From Candidatus Marimicrobium litorale (GTDB lineage: Bacteria > Pseudomonadota > Gammaproteobacteria > Pseudomonadales > Halieaceae), in NCBI RefSeq assembly GCF_026262645.1, contig NZ_SHNO01000001.1, forward strand, positions 930,001 to 994,000: 64,000 nt of DNA. Direction: 5' to 3'. Positions within the stretch are counted from its first letter, which is position 1. Every line of letters starts with the position of its first letter. The position numbers and the translations under genes were made by a program. The notes below the pieces were generated by a model. That model was given only the letters and a program-made list of their open reading frames with translations, was not told the DNA's origin and made no database searches. Positions 17,304 through 30,545 of the stretch are shown in pieces.

Positions 17304-19162
17304 AATGTTTCTCCCACCCCGCTCAGTGAGGCCTTGCGATGAAGTGGTAACACGTTGTCACCGTTGAGATGCTTTTTAATCTGCTTGCGAATGTTCCGAG
17401 CACTGATCGGCGTACCATCGAAGCAGAGAACAGATTTAAGTATATCCGGCCCAAACTCGAACTCTGCCATTAGCAGGGTGCGCAATTGAGCATCGCGATT
17501 TTGCTCAATAACAAACACTTGAACGTGACTCTCAATAAACTGCTGCACTTCGCTGTTGAAAGGAAATGCGCGAACACGCATCGCATTCATAAAAATGCCT
17601 TCTTCCGCAAGATAATCGAGTGCTTCCCTCGAGGATTCCTCACTGGTACCGAAATACAGCACCGCCGTATCTGTCTCGTGACCACAGTCAACGGTTACCG
17701 GGGCTGGCACATGTTCATTAATCGTATCCCACTTGCGCAACAACCGGAGCATATTCGCTTCGTAGTCCTCTCCGTTCTCAGAGTAAACCGCGTATTCGTT
17801 GCGGGAGGTGCCCCGCGTGAAAAAGGAGCCTCTGGTCGGGTGAGTGCCGGGATAAGTGCGATAGCAGATGGCATCGCCATCGACATCAAGATACCGTCCA
17901 AACTCCGTTCCCGCCTCCAACTCCTCCTCGGTCATGACCTTACCCCGATCATATTTACGCTCGTCATCCCAGGAAAGCGGCTCCGACATGTTGTCATTCA
18001 TGCCCAGATCGAGATCACTCATCAGAATAATCGGTGTCTGCAGACGCTCTGCCAAGTCAAATGCTTGTGCTCCGAAATCGAAACACTCTTTAGGTGTTGA
18101 GGGAAACAGTAGCACCTGCTTGGTGTCACCGTGGGAGGCATAGGCGCACGCCAAAACATCCGATTGCTGGGTGCGCGTTGGCATGCCGGTGGAAGGGCCC
18201 GCTCGCTGCACGTTGAACAAAACCGTAGGAATCTCTGCAAAGTATGCCAGCCCGAGAAATTCGCTCATCAGTGAAACACCAGGGCCCGAGGTTGCTGTAA
18301 ATGCCCTCGACCCATTCCAACTCGCGCCAATAGCCATCCCAATAGCCGCAAGCTCATCCTCACCTTGCACGATGGCATAGTTTCGACGCCCTGTGCCTGG
18401 GTCGATTCTCACCCGCTTGGCATATTTTTCGAACGCATCGACAACGGAGGTAGAGGGCGTAATTGGGTACCAGGCCGCGACAGTGGCTCCACCGTACAGA
18501 GCTCCAAGACCCAGCGCCTCGTTACCATCCAGTAATATCTTGTCACCGACCATATCACTGTGTTCTACACGAATACTGATAGGGCATTCGACATTCGCCC
18601 GGGCATACTGATGTCCCAGCTCTAACGCATGAATATTTGGCAACACCAGGTTTTTCTTGCCCTTGAACTGATCTTCCACCAGCCCGGTCAGCACTTTAAA
18701 ATCGATGTCCAGCAATGCCGCTAGCGCACCAACATAAATAACATTCTTGAATAACTGGCGTTGCCGCGGATCGTCGTATTCTTTATTACAAATCCGCGTC
18801 AGGGGCAGGCCAATAATACTAATATCATTGCGATGCTGGCGCAGGTCGAGTGGCTTGGTATTGTCATAGATGAAATAGCCGCCCGGCTCAACCTCGCGTA
18901 TATCATCGGCCATGCTCTGCGGATTCACCGATAACGCAATATCTACACCCCCGCGGCGACCAAGATAGCCTTTGTCACTCACCCTCACCTCATACCAGGT
19001 CGGGAGTCCCTGAATATTCGATGGAAAAATATTCTTGGGCGATACAGGCACGCCCATGCGGAATATGGCTTTCGCAAAGAGACTGTTGGCACTAGCAGAA
19101 CCCGTGCCGTTCACGTTAGCGAACTTAATGACGAAGTCGTTGACCGACTCTATAGACTTCAT
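17300..19162 (-). CDS. korA: 2-oxoacid:acceptor oxidoreductase, fused gamma-alpha subunit, KorA type
   Basis: A 620-aa fusion. The gamma domain is N-terminal (about 1-190; NGTGSASANSLFAKAIFRMG, then GRRGGVDIALS). The alpha (pyrimidine-binding, about 215-470) domain follows with AWYPITPSTSVVDAFEKYA and GPGVSLMSEFLGLAYFAEIP, then a CoA-binding type C-terminal domain with VFVIEQNRDAQLRTLL. ATG 19162 overlaps the upstream gene by ATGA. Reading further upstream to 19240 would only add sequence inside the neighbour. It forms the catalytic core with KorB; reductant goes to the iron-sulfur flavoprotein encoded just upstream. Confidence 0.88.
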   Translation of the reverse strand: MKSIESVNDFVIKFANVNGTGSASANSLFAKAIFRMGVPVSPKNIFPSNIQGLPTWYEVRVSDKGYLGRRGGVDIALSVNPQSMADDIREVEPGGYFIYDNTKPLDLRQHRNDISIIGLPLTRICNKEYDDPRQRQLFKNVIYVGALAALLDIDFKVLTGLVEDQFKGKKNLVLPNIHALELGHQYARANVECPISIRVEHSDMVGDKILLDGNEALGLGALYGGATVAAWYPITPSTSVVDAFEKYAKRVRIDPGTGRRNYAIVQGEDELAAIGMAIGASWNGSRAFTATSGPGVSLMSEFLGLAYFAEIPTVLFNVQRAGPSTGMPTRTQQSDVLACAYASHGDTKQVLLFPSTPKECFDFGAQAFDLAERLQTPIILMSDLDLGMNDNMSEPLSWDDERKYDRGKVMTEEELEAGTEFGRYLDVDGDAICYRTYPGTHPTRGSFFTRGTSRNEYAVYSENGEDYEANMLRLLRKWDTINEHVPAPVTVDCGHETDTAVLYFGTSEESSREALDYLAEEGIFMNAMRVRAFPFNSEVQQFIESHVQVFVIEQNRDAQLRTLLMAEFEFGPDILKSVLCFDGTPISARNIRKQIKKHLNGDNVLPLHRKASLSGVGETL

Positions 19163-20937
19163 AGTGGTTGATCCGCTTTGCTGACACTGTAGAGAAATTT
19201 TTGCATGTCCCACGCTGTAGTCGGACAACGCTCCGCGCACAAACCACAGTGCAAACAGACATTTTCGTCCTTCACCATGACTCGCATGGTGGGTAAATCT
19301 GCCGAGACATAGAGATCCTGCGCAAGGTTACCTGCAGGAGCGGATAACCGGCTGCGGAGATCCTCTTCGGCCCCATTTGAGGTGAAGGAAATGCAATCCG
19401 TTGGACATATATCCACACACGCATCGCATTCGATACAGCGCACTTCGTCGAAAACCGTTTGCACATCACAGTTGAGACAGCGCTCCGCTTCCTTGAAGCC
19501 CGTCGATTGGTCAAAACCGAGCTCCACCTCCATTTTTCGATCGGTCAGCGTCTTCTCCAGTGGTGCTAGCGGGACCTTGTAACGTTGATCCATGGCAATA
19601 TCATTGTCATAACTCCACTCGTGCACACCCATTTTCTGGCTGCCCTGAGACACCCGCGGAGAGGGCCGGTCATTGACATCATCACCGCGACAAAAAAGAT
19701 CAATACTAACGGCCGCCTGATGTCCGTGAGCGACAGCAGTGATCACATTTTCAGGGCCAAAAGCGGCATCTCCGCCAAAAAAAACTTTTTCATTTGTGGA
19801 CTGAAAGGTGCTTTCATTAACGACCGGCATATCCCACTTGTCGAACTCGATCCCGAGATCTCTCTCTATCCACGGAAACGTATTTTCTTGGCCGATCGCC
19901 ATGAGCACATGGTCGGCCTCCATGAACACCAGATCTTCTCCAGTCGGCACCAAAGAACGCTTGCCTGCTTCATCATAGCGCGCCTCGACTTTTTCGAATC
20001 TCATACCTTTCAAGCGCCCATCTTCAACCACGAAATCCTTGGGCACGTGGTTGTTATATATAGGAATACCTTCATGTTGAGCATCCTCTTTTTCCCAAGG
20101 CGACGCTTTCATATCCTCATAAGGGCTGCGCACAACGACTCGAACATCCTCACCGCCAAGACGACGAGACGTGCGGCAACAGTCCATAGCGGTATTGCCG
20201 CCGCCGAGCACCAACACGCGCTTGCCGATTGAATCCGTATGTTCGAAAGCGACGCTGGAGAGCCACTCAATGCCAAGACTTACACTATCCATAGCATCCT
20301 CCAGGCCTGGCAGGTTGAGACCTTTCCCGCGCGGGGCACCGGTTCCAACGAACACCGCATCATAGTTTTTTTGGAGTATTTCCTTGAGGCTATCGACTTC
20401 AATATTGAAGGTCACATTAATGCCCATCTCGAGTATGTAGTTGACCTCCTCATTCAATACCTTTTCGGGAAGCCGAAAAGCAGGTATCTGACTGCGCATC
20501 ATGCCTCCACCGGCGAACTGATTGTCGTAGACATCTATCTCGTATCCCAGCGGCGCGAGACCACGAGCAACAGTCAGCGATGCAGGGCCTGCCCCGATTA
20601 GCGCAATACGCTTGCCATTCTTTTTCTTGGGAATGACGGGCAGGCGATCCGAGATATCTCCTTTGTTATCTGCCGCGACACGCTTCAGGCGACAAATTGC
20701 CACCGGCTCTTCCTCGACCCTGACACGGCGGCAAGCAGGCTCGCACGGGCGGTCACAGGTGCGCCCAAGAATACCCGGGAAAACGTTCGACTCCCAATTC
20801 ACCATGTAGGCATCGGTATACCTCTCCGCGGCGATCAGGCGTATGTATTCGGGAACGGGTGTATGCGCCGGACAGGCATACTGACAATCTACTACCTTAT
20901 GGAAGTATTCTGGATCCTTGATATTGGTCGGTTTCAC
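19159..20937 (-). CDS. GltD-like FAD/NAD(P) oxidoreductase with C-terminal 2x[4Fe-4S] ferredoxin domain (KorC-like)
   Basis: A 592-aa redox protein, first gene of the operon with korA and korB (ATGA overlap). The N-terminal dihydropyrimidine-dehydrogenase-type Fe-S domain has cysteines in CQYACPAH and GRTCDRPCEPACRR. The FAD Rossmann motif is IALIGAGPASLTVARGL and the NAD(P) motif is VLVLGGGNTAMDCCRTSRR; GGDAAFGPENVITAVAHG is the second FAD signature. The C-terminal ferredoxin-like domain has two cysteine quartets (501/504/507/511 and 561/564/567/571). It probably moves electrons between KorAB and NAD(P). Three-subunit 2-oxoglutarate:NADP+ oxidoreductases are known from Azoarcus/Thauera relatives. 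The start is GTG without a clear Shine-Dalgarno motif. It is not glutamate synthase itself, since no gltB is present. Confidence 0.85.
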   Translation of the reverse strand: MKPTNIKDPEYFHKVVDCQYACPAHTPVPEYIRLIAAERYTDAYMVNWESNVFPGILGRTCDRPCEPACRRVRVEEEPVAICRLKRVAADNKGDISDRLPVIPKKKNGKRIALIGAGPASLTVARGLAPLGYEIDVYDNQFAGGGMMRSQIPAFRLPEKVLNEEVNYILEMGINVTFNIEVDSLKEILQKNYDAVFVGTGAPRGKGLNLPGLEDAMDSVSLGIEWLSSVAFEHTDSIGKRVLVLGGGNTAMDCCRTSRRLGGEDVRVVVRSPYEDMKASPWEKEDAQHEGIPIYNNHVPKDFVVEDGRLKGMRFEKVEARYDEAGKRSLVPTGEDLVFMEADHVLMAIGQENTFPWIERDLGIEFDKWDMPVVNESTFQSTNEKVFFGGDAAFGPENVITAVAHGHQAAVSIDLFCRGDDVNDRPSPRVSQGSQKMGVHEWSYDNDIAMDQRYKVPLAPLEKTLTDRKMEVELGFDQSTGFKEAERCLNCDVQTVFDEVRCIECDACVDICPTDCISFTSNGAEEDLRSRLSAPAGNLAQDLYVSADLPTMRVMVKDENVCLHCGLCAERCPTTAWDMQKFLYSVSKADQPL

Positions 20938-21012
20938 AGGCCATGCTCGTCATAGGGATAGAAAAAGCACTTAACTAGAGCTCATCGAGTAACAGACGAG
21001 AATTGTTGCATA

Positions 21013-21018
21013 TGTCAA
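21013..21018 (-). promoter_or_regulatory. Possible -35 element of the kor operon
   Basis: A consensus TTGACA (21018-21013) lies 76 bp upstream of the first kor gene. The hexamers 17-18 bp downstream (such as TGTTAC) are poor -10 matches, so the promoter may need an activator or be misplaced. Confidence 0.35.
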
Positions 21019-21124
21019 GCACCATTTCATCAGGATGGCCCTGCGATTTGCGTTACTTTTCCGACACTTAGGCAATGATAATGCAACGGGTATCCCATCC
21101 TGAACCAGACTTTCCTCGCCACAT

Positions 21125-24623
<3,499 letters not shown>

Positions 24624-24650
24624 GTGTCCCGTTACGCCTCGCCAAACACC

Positions 24651-27600
24651 CTAACTCGCGGCCAAGGCCGCTGCTTCGTCGACATCGACCGACACGAGGC
24701 GAGAAACGCCGGGCTCGTGCATAGTGACGCCCATCAGTTGGTCGGCGAACTCCATCGTTATCTTGTTATGAGTAATGTAGATGAACTGCACCTTGTCTGA
24801 CATCTCTTTCACGAGGCGAACATAGCGGCCGGTATTCGCATCATCCAACGGCGCGTCAACCTCGTCCAGAATACAAAACGGCGCTGGATTGAGCTGAAAA
24901 ATGGAAAATACCAGCGCTATCGCTGTCAGCGCTTTCTCACCGCCGGACAAGAGATGGATGGTAGCGTTCTTCTTCCCCGGAGGGCGCGCCATAATCGTAA
25001 TGCCCGTATCGAGAAGATCATCTCCTGTCATCTCCAGATACGCACTACCCCCGCCGAATACACGAGGAAACAGTTCACCCAAACCGGAGTTCACCTTCTC
25101 AAAGGTTTCACGGAAACGATTGCGCGTCTCTTTGTCGATCTTGCGGATGGCCGATTCGAGCGTCTGCAGTGCTGTCACCAAATCTTCATTTTGAGCGTCG
25201 AGATAGTTTTTTCTCTCTGACTGCAGGGTGTATTCGTCAATTGCCGCAAGGTTGATCGGGCCGAGACGAGTGATACGATTGACCAACTTTTCCAACGCCT
25301 GCTGCCAGTCTGCCTCGTTAGCGTCTTCCGGCATACCCTTAAGAACGTCTTCGAGAACCTGCTCCTCCTCGGCGAGCTGCTTAGTAATGCCATTTCGTTC
25401 CACCTGCAGCGTTTGATCCTCAATGCGCTTCTTCTCCAGCTCACTGCGCACGACTCCGGCCCTCTGCTCAATCGCCGCTCTCTCCTGCTCCGCGTCGCGC
25501 ATCTTCTGCTCAACCTCAACGACGAGTTCTCTGGCGGCACTCAACTCGCCCTCGGCCTCTAGCCGCAGCGCTAGTTGCTGTTCAAGCGCCTCGTTAAGAC
25601 CAGGCAGCGGCTCATCGTTTTCCTTGCGTCCATCTACCAGCGTTTCCTTTCGCTCACGCAGAATGGTTACCTGACGATCAAAGCGCTCTATCGATTCCTT
25701 GATTGCGTTTATCTGTGTATCGAGTGACTGATGACGCATAGCCACCTCATGAGCGCCATCTTTATCGCTCCGTGCCTTATGGCGCGCGACTTCGAGGGCC
25801 TCTCGCACTTCATCGCGGCTCGACATCAATCTCTCCCGACGCTGCGAGTCGGCCTCCATACTCTCAATAGAGTCTGCCAAGGTGCTCCGTGCCTCGGCGA
25901 TCGCTTTCTGCTCCTGAGTGAACTGTGACTGTGCCTCCGTCATCTCGGTGGCAATGCGATCGCTGCGAAGCTTAATTTGCTCGGTTTTCGCCTGATGAGC
26001 CGACACTCGCGCGCTCAGGTCAGCATGTTCGCGCGTAGCGGTCTGCAGGGCACTCTGGCAGCTCTGCCGCTGGGCCTCCAACTGCGTAAGGCGTTCATCC
26101 GCGGAGTGTAATGCAGCGGAAAGCTCAGTCTCCCTCGTCTCCTGCTGCTCAAGATCCGCTCCGAGTGAGTCAAGCTCTTCCTGTCGACGAATAACACCGG
26201 CATCACCGTCTGACAATCGCGCCACGCGCAGCCAGTTTTTACCGATCCAAATACCTTCCGGCGTAATAATAGACTCGTCATCAGCCAGTGATGCGCGCTG
26301 ACCAAGGGCCTGCCCGAGGTCTTCAGCGGTCCTGATGCCCGCCAATAATGCATCTGCCCGTCCATCACTTTGCACCCGACATGCCAGATAGCCGGGTTTC
26401 GCCGGCACTCCCTCGGCTGCGTCCAACAACATCAACTGCCCTTGTTGAAGGGTTTCCAGCTGGCCTTTCAACGCACTGATATCGTCAACACAAACAGCCT
26501 GCAGATAGTCACCCAGCACGGTTTCAACCGCCAACTGCCAACCCTCGTCTACCCGCATGAGATCCAGCAGCCGTGTATTGTCATCGAGTTGCCGCGCTTC
26601 CAACCAGTCCGCGACACCCTGGTCACCGTCTTCTCGCGCCGCCTGTTGCAAAGCTTCGAGCGACGCACTGCGCCCCCGCATCTGCTGCAAGGCCGAGCGC
26701 ACCTGATTGAGCTCTGCCGCCAGAGAATTACTTTCTTCCCGACATTCTGCCAGTGAAGACACGATAGCCCCTGATTGTTCTTCCTGATCCGCCATGGCCT
26801 TTTCCACCGCGCTCAACTCATCACTCAGACCATTGCTATCATCGCTACCTGGTATCGTATCAAGGGTCTGCTTTTCCGCCCCCAACAATTCCATGCGCTC
26901 CTGCAAGCGCTGTAATACCTGCTCCAGATGCTGGATACGCGACTGCTGGACCTCTGCCTGCTGTCGAGGCTCTGCCGCGTTCTGGTTAAACTCGTCCCAC
27001 TGATGCTGCCATTTGTGCATGGCCTCTTCCGATTCCAGCAGGGCTTTCGATGAATCCTTCTCAACGCCCTCAAGACGCTGCATATCCGGGCGTATAGATA
27101 CAATATCCTGCTCCCAGCGCGTCAGCTTTTCGCGGTCCTCACCGAGGTGGTCCTCCGCCTCTTCAAGGTTTGTGCCCGTTTCTGCAAGGTCTTCCTGCAG
27201 CTGTCGAGCACGCTCCTGATGATGCTTGATCGTCTGCTCGATACGCGCGACCTCCGAGCCCAGCGAGTAAAAATTTGCCTGCACCTTGTTGAAGGCATCG
27301 GTGCGGTCCGCCTGCGCAACGCGGTGCTGTTCAATTTGTGTATCCACGCTCTGATGTTCAGAGTGAATTGATTCGAGCTTCACCTCCAGGTCGCCTACGG
27401 AATGCGCTGCTACCTTGATCTTCTTATCAAGCGCCTCACACTGCAGTGCTAGCAGTTGCGCTTTCAGTTCACGCTCTTCGCTTTTCAGATCGGTGTATTT
27501 TTCGGCTGCCTGCGCCTGGCGCTGCAAGTGTTGCAATTGCCTTTCCAGCTCATCGCGCAAATCCGTAAGACGCTCCAGGTTCTCCTTGGTGCGACGCATC

Positions 27601-28148
27601 CGACTCTCGGTTTCCTTGCGCCGTTCCTTGTACTTTGATATCCCGGCCGCCTCTTCGATAAAAACGCGCAACTCTTCGGGCTTCGACTCGATCAGGCGGC
27701 TGATCATGCCCTGCTCTATGATGGCGTAACTTCGAGGACCCAGACCCGTTCCAAGGAAGATATCGGTGATGTCGCGACGGCGACATCGCGTACCGTTGAG
27801 GTAGTATTCAGACTGGCCCTCGCGCACGACCTGGCGCTTGGTCGATATCTCGGAATAACTGGCAAACTCTCCACCGACCCGTCCCTCGCTATTATCGAAT
27901 ACCAACTCTATCGATGCCTGGCCGACCGGCTGGCGGTTAACCGAGCCGTTAAAGATGACGTCCGACATGGACTCACCGCGCAGGTTTTTGGCTGAACTTT
28001 CGCCCATGACCCAGCGCACCGCGTCAATAATGTTGGATTTCCCGCAGCCATTGGGACCTACGACTGCACACATATTGCTCGGAAAGTTCACCGACGTCGG
28101 ATCGACGAATGACTTGAACCCCGCTAGCTTAATCGACTTTAGTCTCAT
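24651..28148 (-). CDS. smc: Chromosome segregation SMC protein
   Basis: ATPase of the SMC-ScpAB condensin that organises and separates chromosomes. It is 1165 aa, the normal size. The N-terminal head has Walker A (GPNGCGKSN, 31-39), followed by a long coiled coil. A hinge lies near residues 500-660 (QAVCVDDISALKGQL to VRRLSDG region), then a second coiled coil. The C-terminal head has the signature LLSGGEKALTAIALVFSIF and Walker B CILDEVDAPLDD. It heads the smc-zipA-ligA-lipoprotein operon; the 182-bp gap upstream is AT-rich and should hold the promoter. Confidence 0.97.
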   Translation of the reverse strand: MRLKSIKLAGFKSFVDPTSVNFPSNMCAVVGPNGCGKSNIIDAVRWVMGESSAKNLRGESMSDVIFNGSVNRQPVGQASIELVFDNSEGRVGGEFASYSEISTKRQVVREGQSEYYLNGTRCRRRDITDIFLGTGLGPRSYAIIEQGMISRLIESKPEELRVFIEEAAGISKYKERRKETESRMRRTKENLERLTDLRDELERQLQHLQRQAQAAEKYTDLKSEERELKAQLLALQCEALDKKIKVAAHSVGDLEVKLESIHSEHQSVDTQIEQHRVAQADRTDAFNKVQANFYSLGSEVARIEQTIKHHQERARQLQEDLAETGTNLEEAEDHLGEDREKLTRWEQDIVSIRPDMQRLEGVEKDSSKALLESEEAMHKWQHQWDEFNQNAAEPRQQAEVQQSRIQHLEQVLQRLQERMELLGAEKQTLDTIPGSDDSNGLSDELSAVEKAMADQEEQSGAIVSSLAECREESNSLAAELNQVRSALQQMRGRSASLEALQQAAREDGDQGVADWLEARQLDDNTRLLDLMRVDEGWQLAVETVLGDYLQAVCVDDISALKGQLETLQQGQLMLLDAAEGVPAKPGYLACRVQSDGRADALLAGIRTAEDLGQALGQRASLADDESIITPEGIWIGKNWLRVARLSDGDAGVIRRQEELDSLGADLEQQETRETELSAALHSADERLTQLEAQRQSCQSALQTATREHADLSARVSAHQAKTEQIKLRSDRIATEMTEAQSQFTQEQKAIAEARSTLADSIESMEADSQRRERLMSSRDEVREALEVARHKARSDKDGAHEVAMRHQSLDTQINAIKESIERFDRQVTILRERKETLVDGRKENDEPLPGLNEALEQQLALRLEAEGELSAARELVVEVEQKMRDAEQERAAIEQRAGVVRSELEKKRIEDQTLQVERNGITKQLAEEEQVLEDVLKGMPEDANEADWQQALEKLVNRITRLGPINLAAIDEYTLQSERKNYLDAQNEDLVTALQTLESAIRKIDKETRNRFRETFEKVNSGLGELFPRVFGGGSAYLEMTGDDLLDTGITIMARPPGKKNATIHLLSGGEKALTAIALVFSIFQLNPAPFCILDEVDAPLDDANTGRYVRLVKEMSDKVQFIYITHNKITMEFADQLMGVTMHEPGVSRLVSVDVDEAAALAAS

Positions 28149-28330
28149 ATTGCTTTAAGAATCCGCCCTAAGTTAATGTTTTTTATATATTTTTGACGAA
28201 ATGAGCACGTATTGATCTCAACAGCAACACACAACATCTAGTGTATAGACTTTAATCTAACAACACTATGCTTGAAAAGTGGAATTATGGGTTTTCACTG
28301 TCACGCGCCCGATTGGCGCGCAGGAACCGC
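28149..28330. other. Intergenic region between the ccmI stop and smc start
   Basis: It holds the probable end of the ccm operon: a perfect hairpin (CGCGCC, 5-nt loop, GGCGCG; 28304-28320) without a T-run. It also holds an AT-rich stretch before smc (28150-28200) likely to include the smc promoter, although no single pair of hexamers stands out. Confidence 0.4.
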
Positions 28331-29536
28331 TTATTGAACGTCGCTTGGCCGCAGCAAAACCTCTATCGGCTCACCCTCGGCAGACGGAGTGACACCCACT
28401 ACCTCCCCCAGCCAGCGAGCGCTGCTTTCTCCGGGACGGCCGTCGGCTGACACCTGCACGGCTACGATGACCTCGCCGGTCCGGGATAGCTTCTGGCCGG
28501 CCATGGAATGGCGATCGTCAAGCCTGACCGTCAGGGGCAGTGTAATGCCCTGCAAGCGCTGTACCGCGATCGGCATTCGGCTCCCTGATGACGCGCTTCG
28601 TGCAAGTATGAACACGGTGTCAGAGGGCGCAATCGTTACGCCCTCCGGTGCGGTCACCCTTACCGTTATCCCGGTTGCGGCCGGATCGGCTTGCCTGTCC
28701 CGCTCCGCAGCGGATTCGCCCGCTTCCTCCCCGAGTGCCAGTCGAGCTGCATCCAGCACCGAACGAATCATGTTGGCATTTTCCGATCCGGGCGTTTCCA
28801 TCGCCAGCAGGCGCTCCCAGTAGCCGATGGCCGCGGCGTAGTCGCCCTGTTCGTAAAGCGCCATGCCCAGCATCCCCAGTGCAGTGCGCTGCTGAGGATC
28901 GACGGCAAGCGCCTGCTCAGCGCGCAGTCTCGCCTCGTCAGTCAGGGTTCGACCTGCCGCGAAAAACTCTGCCTGTGCTGAATAGGCAAGTATCTGCGCG
29001 TCCTCAGGGACCTCTCTAAGCATCTGACGGTAGTTTTCCCGCGCGCGATCGTATTCCTGCTGGCCAATGTAATAACGGCCCAGCAGGGACAGATAATGCA
29101 GGTTATTCGGGCGTTTTATGCTGCGTTGCTCGACGTCGGTGATGAGTTGCCGCATCTCGGAGGGTGAAGAGGACGCACCGATACCTTGCAGGCGCTGGGC
29201 CAGCTCCACATCGGCAGCAGCGCCAAGCTCGTAATACAACAACCCAGCACCCAGGCCGACCAGCGGCAGTAAAAACCACACCGAAAAGGCGGTCGTAGCA
29301 GCGAGAGCGGGGCGCTCCTCATCATGCCTGTGCTCGTCCTCCAACAGGCGCAGGCGCGCATCTTCGAGCAACACACTCTCACCCTGCGACTCCAACTCCT
29401 GCTTGCGCTGCCGATACCATGCCAGGTTTGCCGCGTCGAGTTCTGCCTCGGTACTCCCGGAACGACGCCTAGGAAACAGGAAAAAAACACCACTGAAGAC
29501 AACCAGCCCTGCACACGCCAGTATAAAAGTCGTCAA
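28331..29536 (-). CDS. ccmI: Cytochrome c biogenesis protein CcmI
   Basis: Holds apocytochrome c for heme ligation together with CcmF and CcmH. It is 401 aa. Two N-terminal membrane helices (about 3-21 and 85-101) flank a cytoplasmic loop with the NLAWYRQRKQELE motif. A periplasmic TPR domain (about 130-260; LHYLSLLGRYYIGQQEYDRA, LGMLGMALYEQGDYAAAIGYW) follows, then a C-terminal beta domain (ITVRVTAPEG to the end). Its ATG overlaps the ccmH stop (ATGA). Last gene of the operon. Confidence 0.93.
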   Translation of the reverse strand: MTTFILACAGLVVFSGVFFLFPRRRSGSTEAELDAANLAWYRQRKQELESQGESVLLEDARLRLLEDEHRHDEERPALAATTAFSVWFLLPLVGLGAGLLYYELGAAADVELAQRLQGIGASSSPSEMRQLITDVEQRSIKRPNNLHYLSLLGRYYIGQQEYDRARENYRQMLREVPEDAQILAYSAQAEFFAAGRTLTDEARLRAEQALAVDPQQRTALGMLGMALYEQGDYAAAIGYWERLLAMETPGSENANMIRSVLDAARLALGEEAGESAAERDRQADPAATGITVRVTAPEGVTIAPSDTVFILARSASSGSRMPIAVQRLQGITLPLTVRLDDRHSMAGQKLSRTGEVIVAVQVSADGRPGESSARWLGEVVGVTPSAEGEPIEVLLRPSDVQ

Positions 29537-30006
29537 GATTCCCGCTCCGCTTTCTCGAGCAGTTGATCAAGTCGCGCCCGCTCGTCAGGCCCTAGCGCCG
29601 CTGATGCTTTGCCCGTGCCTTTGCGAGAGCGCAGAACAAGCAACATGATCACCATACCGGCCAGCAATAACAGCCCAGGCGCCGCCCACAGCAGGAGGGA
29701 AACACCGCCAAACCGAGGCCTGTAGCGCACAAACTCACCATAGCGTGCGACCATATAGTCCAGAATCTCTCCGTCCGACGCCCCGGCCTGCAACTGTTGG
29801 TGGAGCAGCTTGCGTAAATCCTGTGATATCGGTGCATTGGAGTCGGCTATATTCTGGTTCTGGCACTTGGGGCAACGCAGCTCCTGGCTCAGCCTATAAT
29901 AGCGCTGCTCTAGCTCAGGGGCATCGAACTGGTAAGTCTCGATAACAGTCCAGGCCGACGGTGCCGCACACAACATCACCACCAACGCAAGGCGCATCCA
30001 CATCAT
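29533..30006 (-). CDS. ccmH: Cytochrome c biogenesis protein CcmH
   Basis: Periplasmic thiol protein that reduces or holds apocytochrome c before heme attachment. It is 157 aa with a signal peptide (about 1-19), the redox motif RCPKCQNQNIADSNAP with Cys45 and Cys48, a three-helix domain ending YGEFVRYRPRF, and a C-terminal membrane helix. ATG 30006 overlaps the ccmG stop by one base (TGATG), with GGAGG at the end of ccmG as ribosome site. The frame stays open upstream into ccmG, but that part is not credible. This is the short CcmH; the TPR part is the separate ccmI. Confidence 0.95.
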   Translation of the reverse strand: MMWMRLALVVMLCAAPSAWTVIETYQFDAPELEQRYYRLSQELRCPKCQNQNIADSNAPISQDLRKLLHQQLQAGASDGEILDYMVARYGEFVRYRPRFGGVSLLLWAAPGLLLLAGMVIMLLVLRSRKGTGKASAALGPDERARLDQLLEKAERES

Positions 30007-30545
30007 CAGGGTTGCGCCTCCCCGCCCAAGCTCAGGTAAAGCGGCTCCAATGTGGACCGCCACGCGCGCTCGTCCACCACACCCACGTGACGATAGCGGA
30101 TAACACCCTGTGCATCGATCAGATAGGTTTCCGGTGCACCATAAACACCAAGATCCAATCCCAGCGAACCCTCGCGATCGACAATATTAAACCGGTAGGG
30201 GTCACCCAGTTGCTGCAACCAGCGCTGCGCCGCTGCATCCTCGTCCTTGTAATTCAGCCCGTATATCGGCACACCCCGCGCAGCCAGCTGCAGAAGATAG
30301 GGATGCTCAACCCGACAAGAGGGACACCAGGTCGCCCAGACATTGAGCAGGCCGACACGCCCTGCCAGGTTTCCTGCCGACAGTCTTTCATACGCGCCAA
30401 GCTTTGGTAGGTCAAACGCGGGAAAGGGATGATCAATCAGCGCAGAGGGCATCTCTCTTGGATCCAGCGAGAGACCCCTGAAAAGAAACAGTGCCAACAC
30501 GGTAAATAGTATCAGCGGCAAGAAAAGCTTGAGCCTATGACCCAT
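30006..30545 (-). CDS. ccmG: Thiol:disulfide interchange protein CcmG/DsbE
   Basis: Membrane-anchored periplasmic thioredoxin-like protein that keeps the cytochrome c CXXCH cysteines reduced. It is 179 aa. The N-terminal anchor spans about residues 6-23 and the active site is WCPSC (Cys74, Cys77). The cis-Pro loop is GVYGAPETYLID, and a GLNYKDE insert is typical of the family. The start lies inside the ccmF end (11-nt overlap). Confidence 0.96.
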   Translation of the reverse strand: MGHRLKLFLPLILFTVLALFLFRGLSLDPREMPSALIDHPFPAFDLPKLGAYERLSAGNLAGRVGLLNVWATWCPSCRVEHPYLLQLAARGVPIYGLNYKDEDAAAQRWLQQLGDPYRFNIVDREGSLGLDLGVYGAPETYLIDAQGVIRYRHVGVVDERAWRSTLEPLYLSLGGEAQP

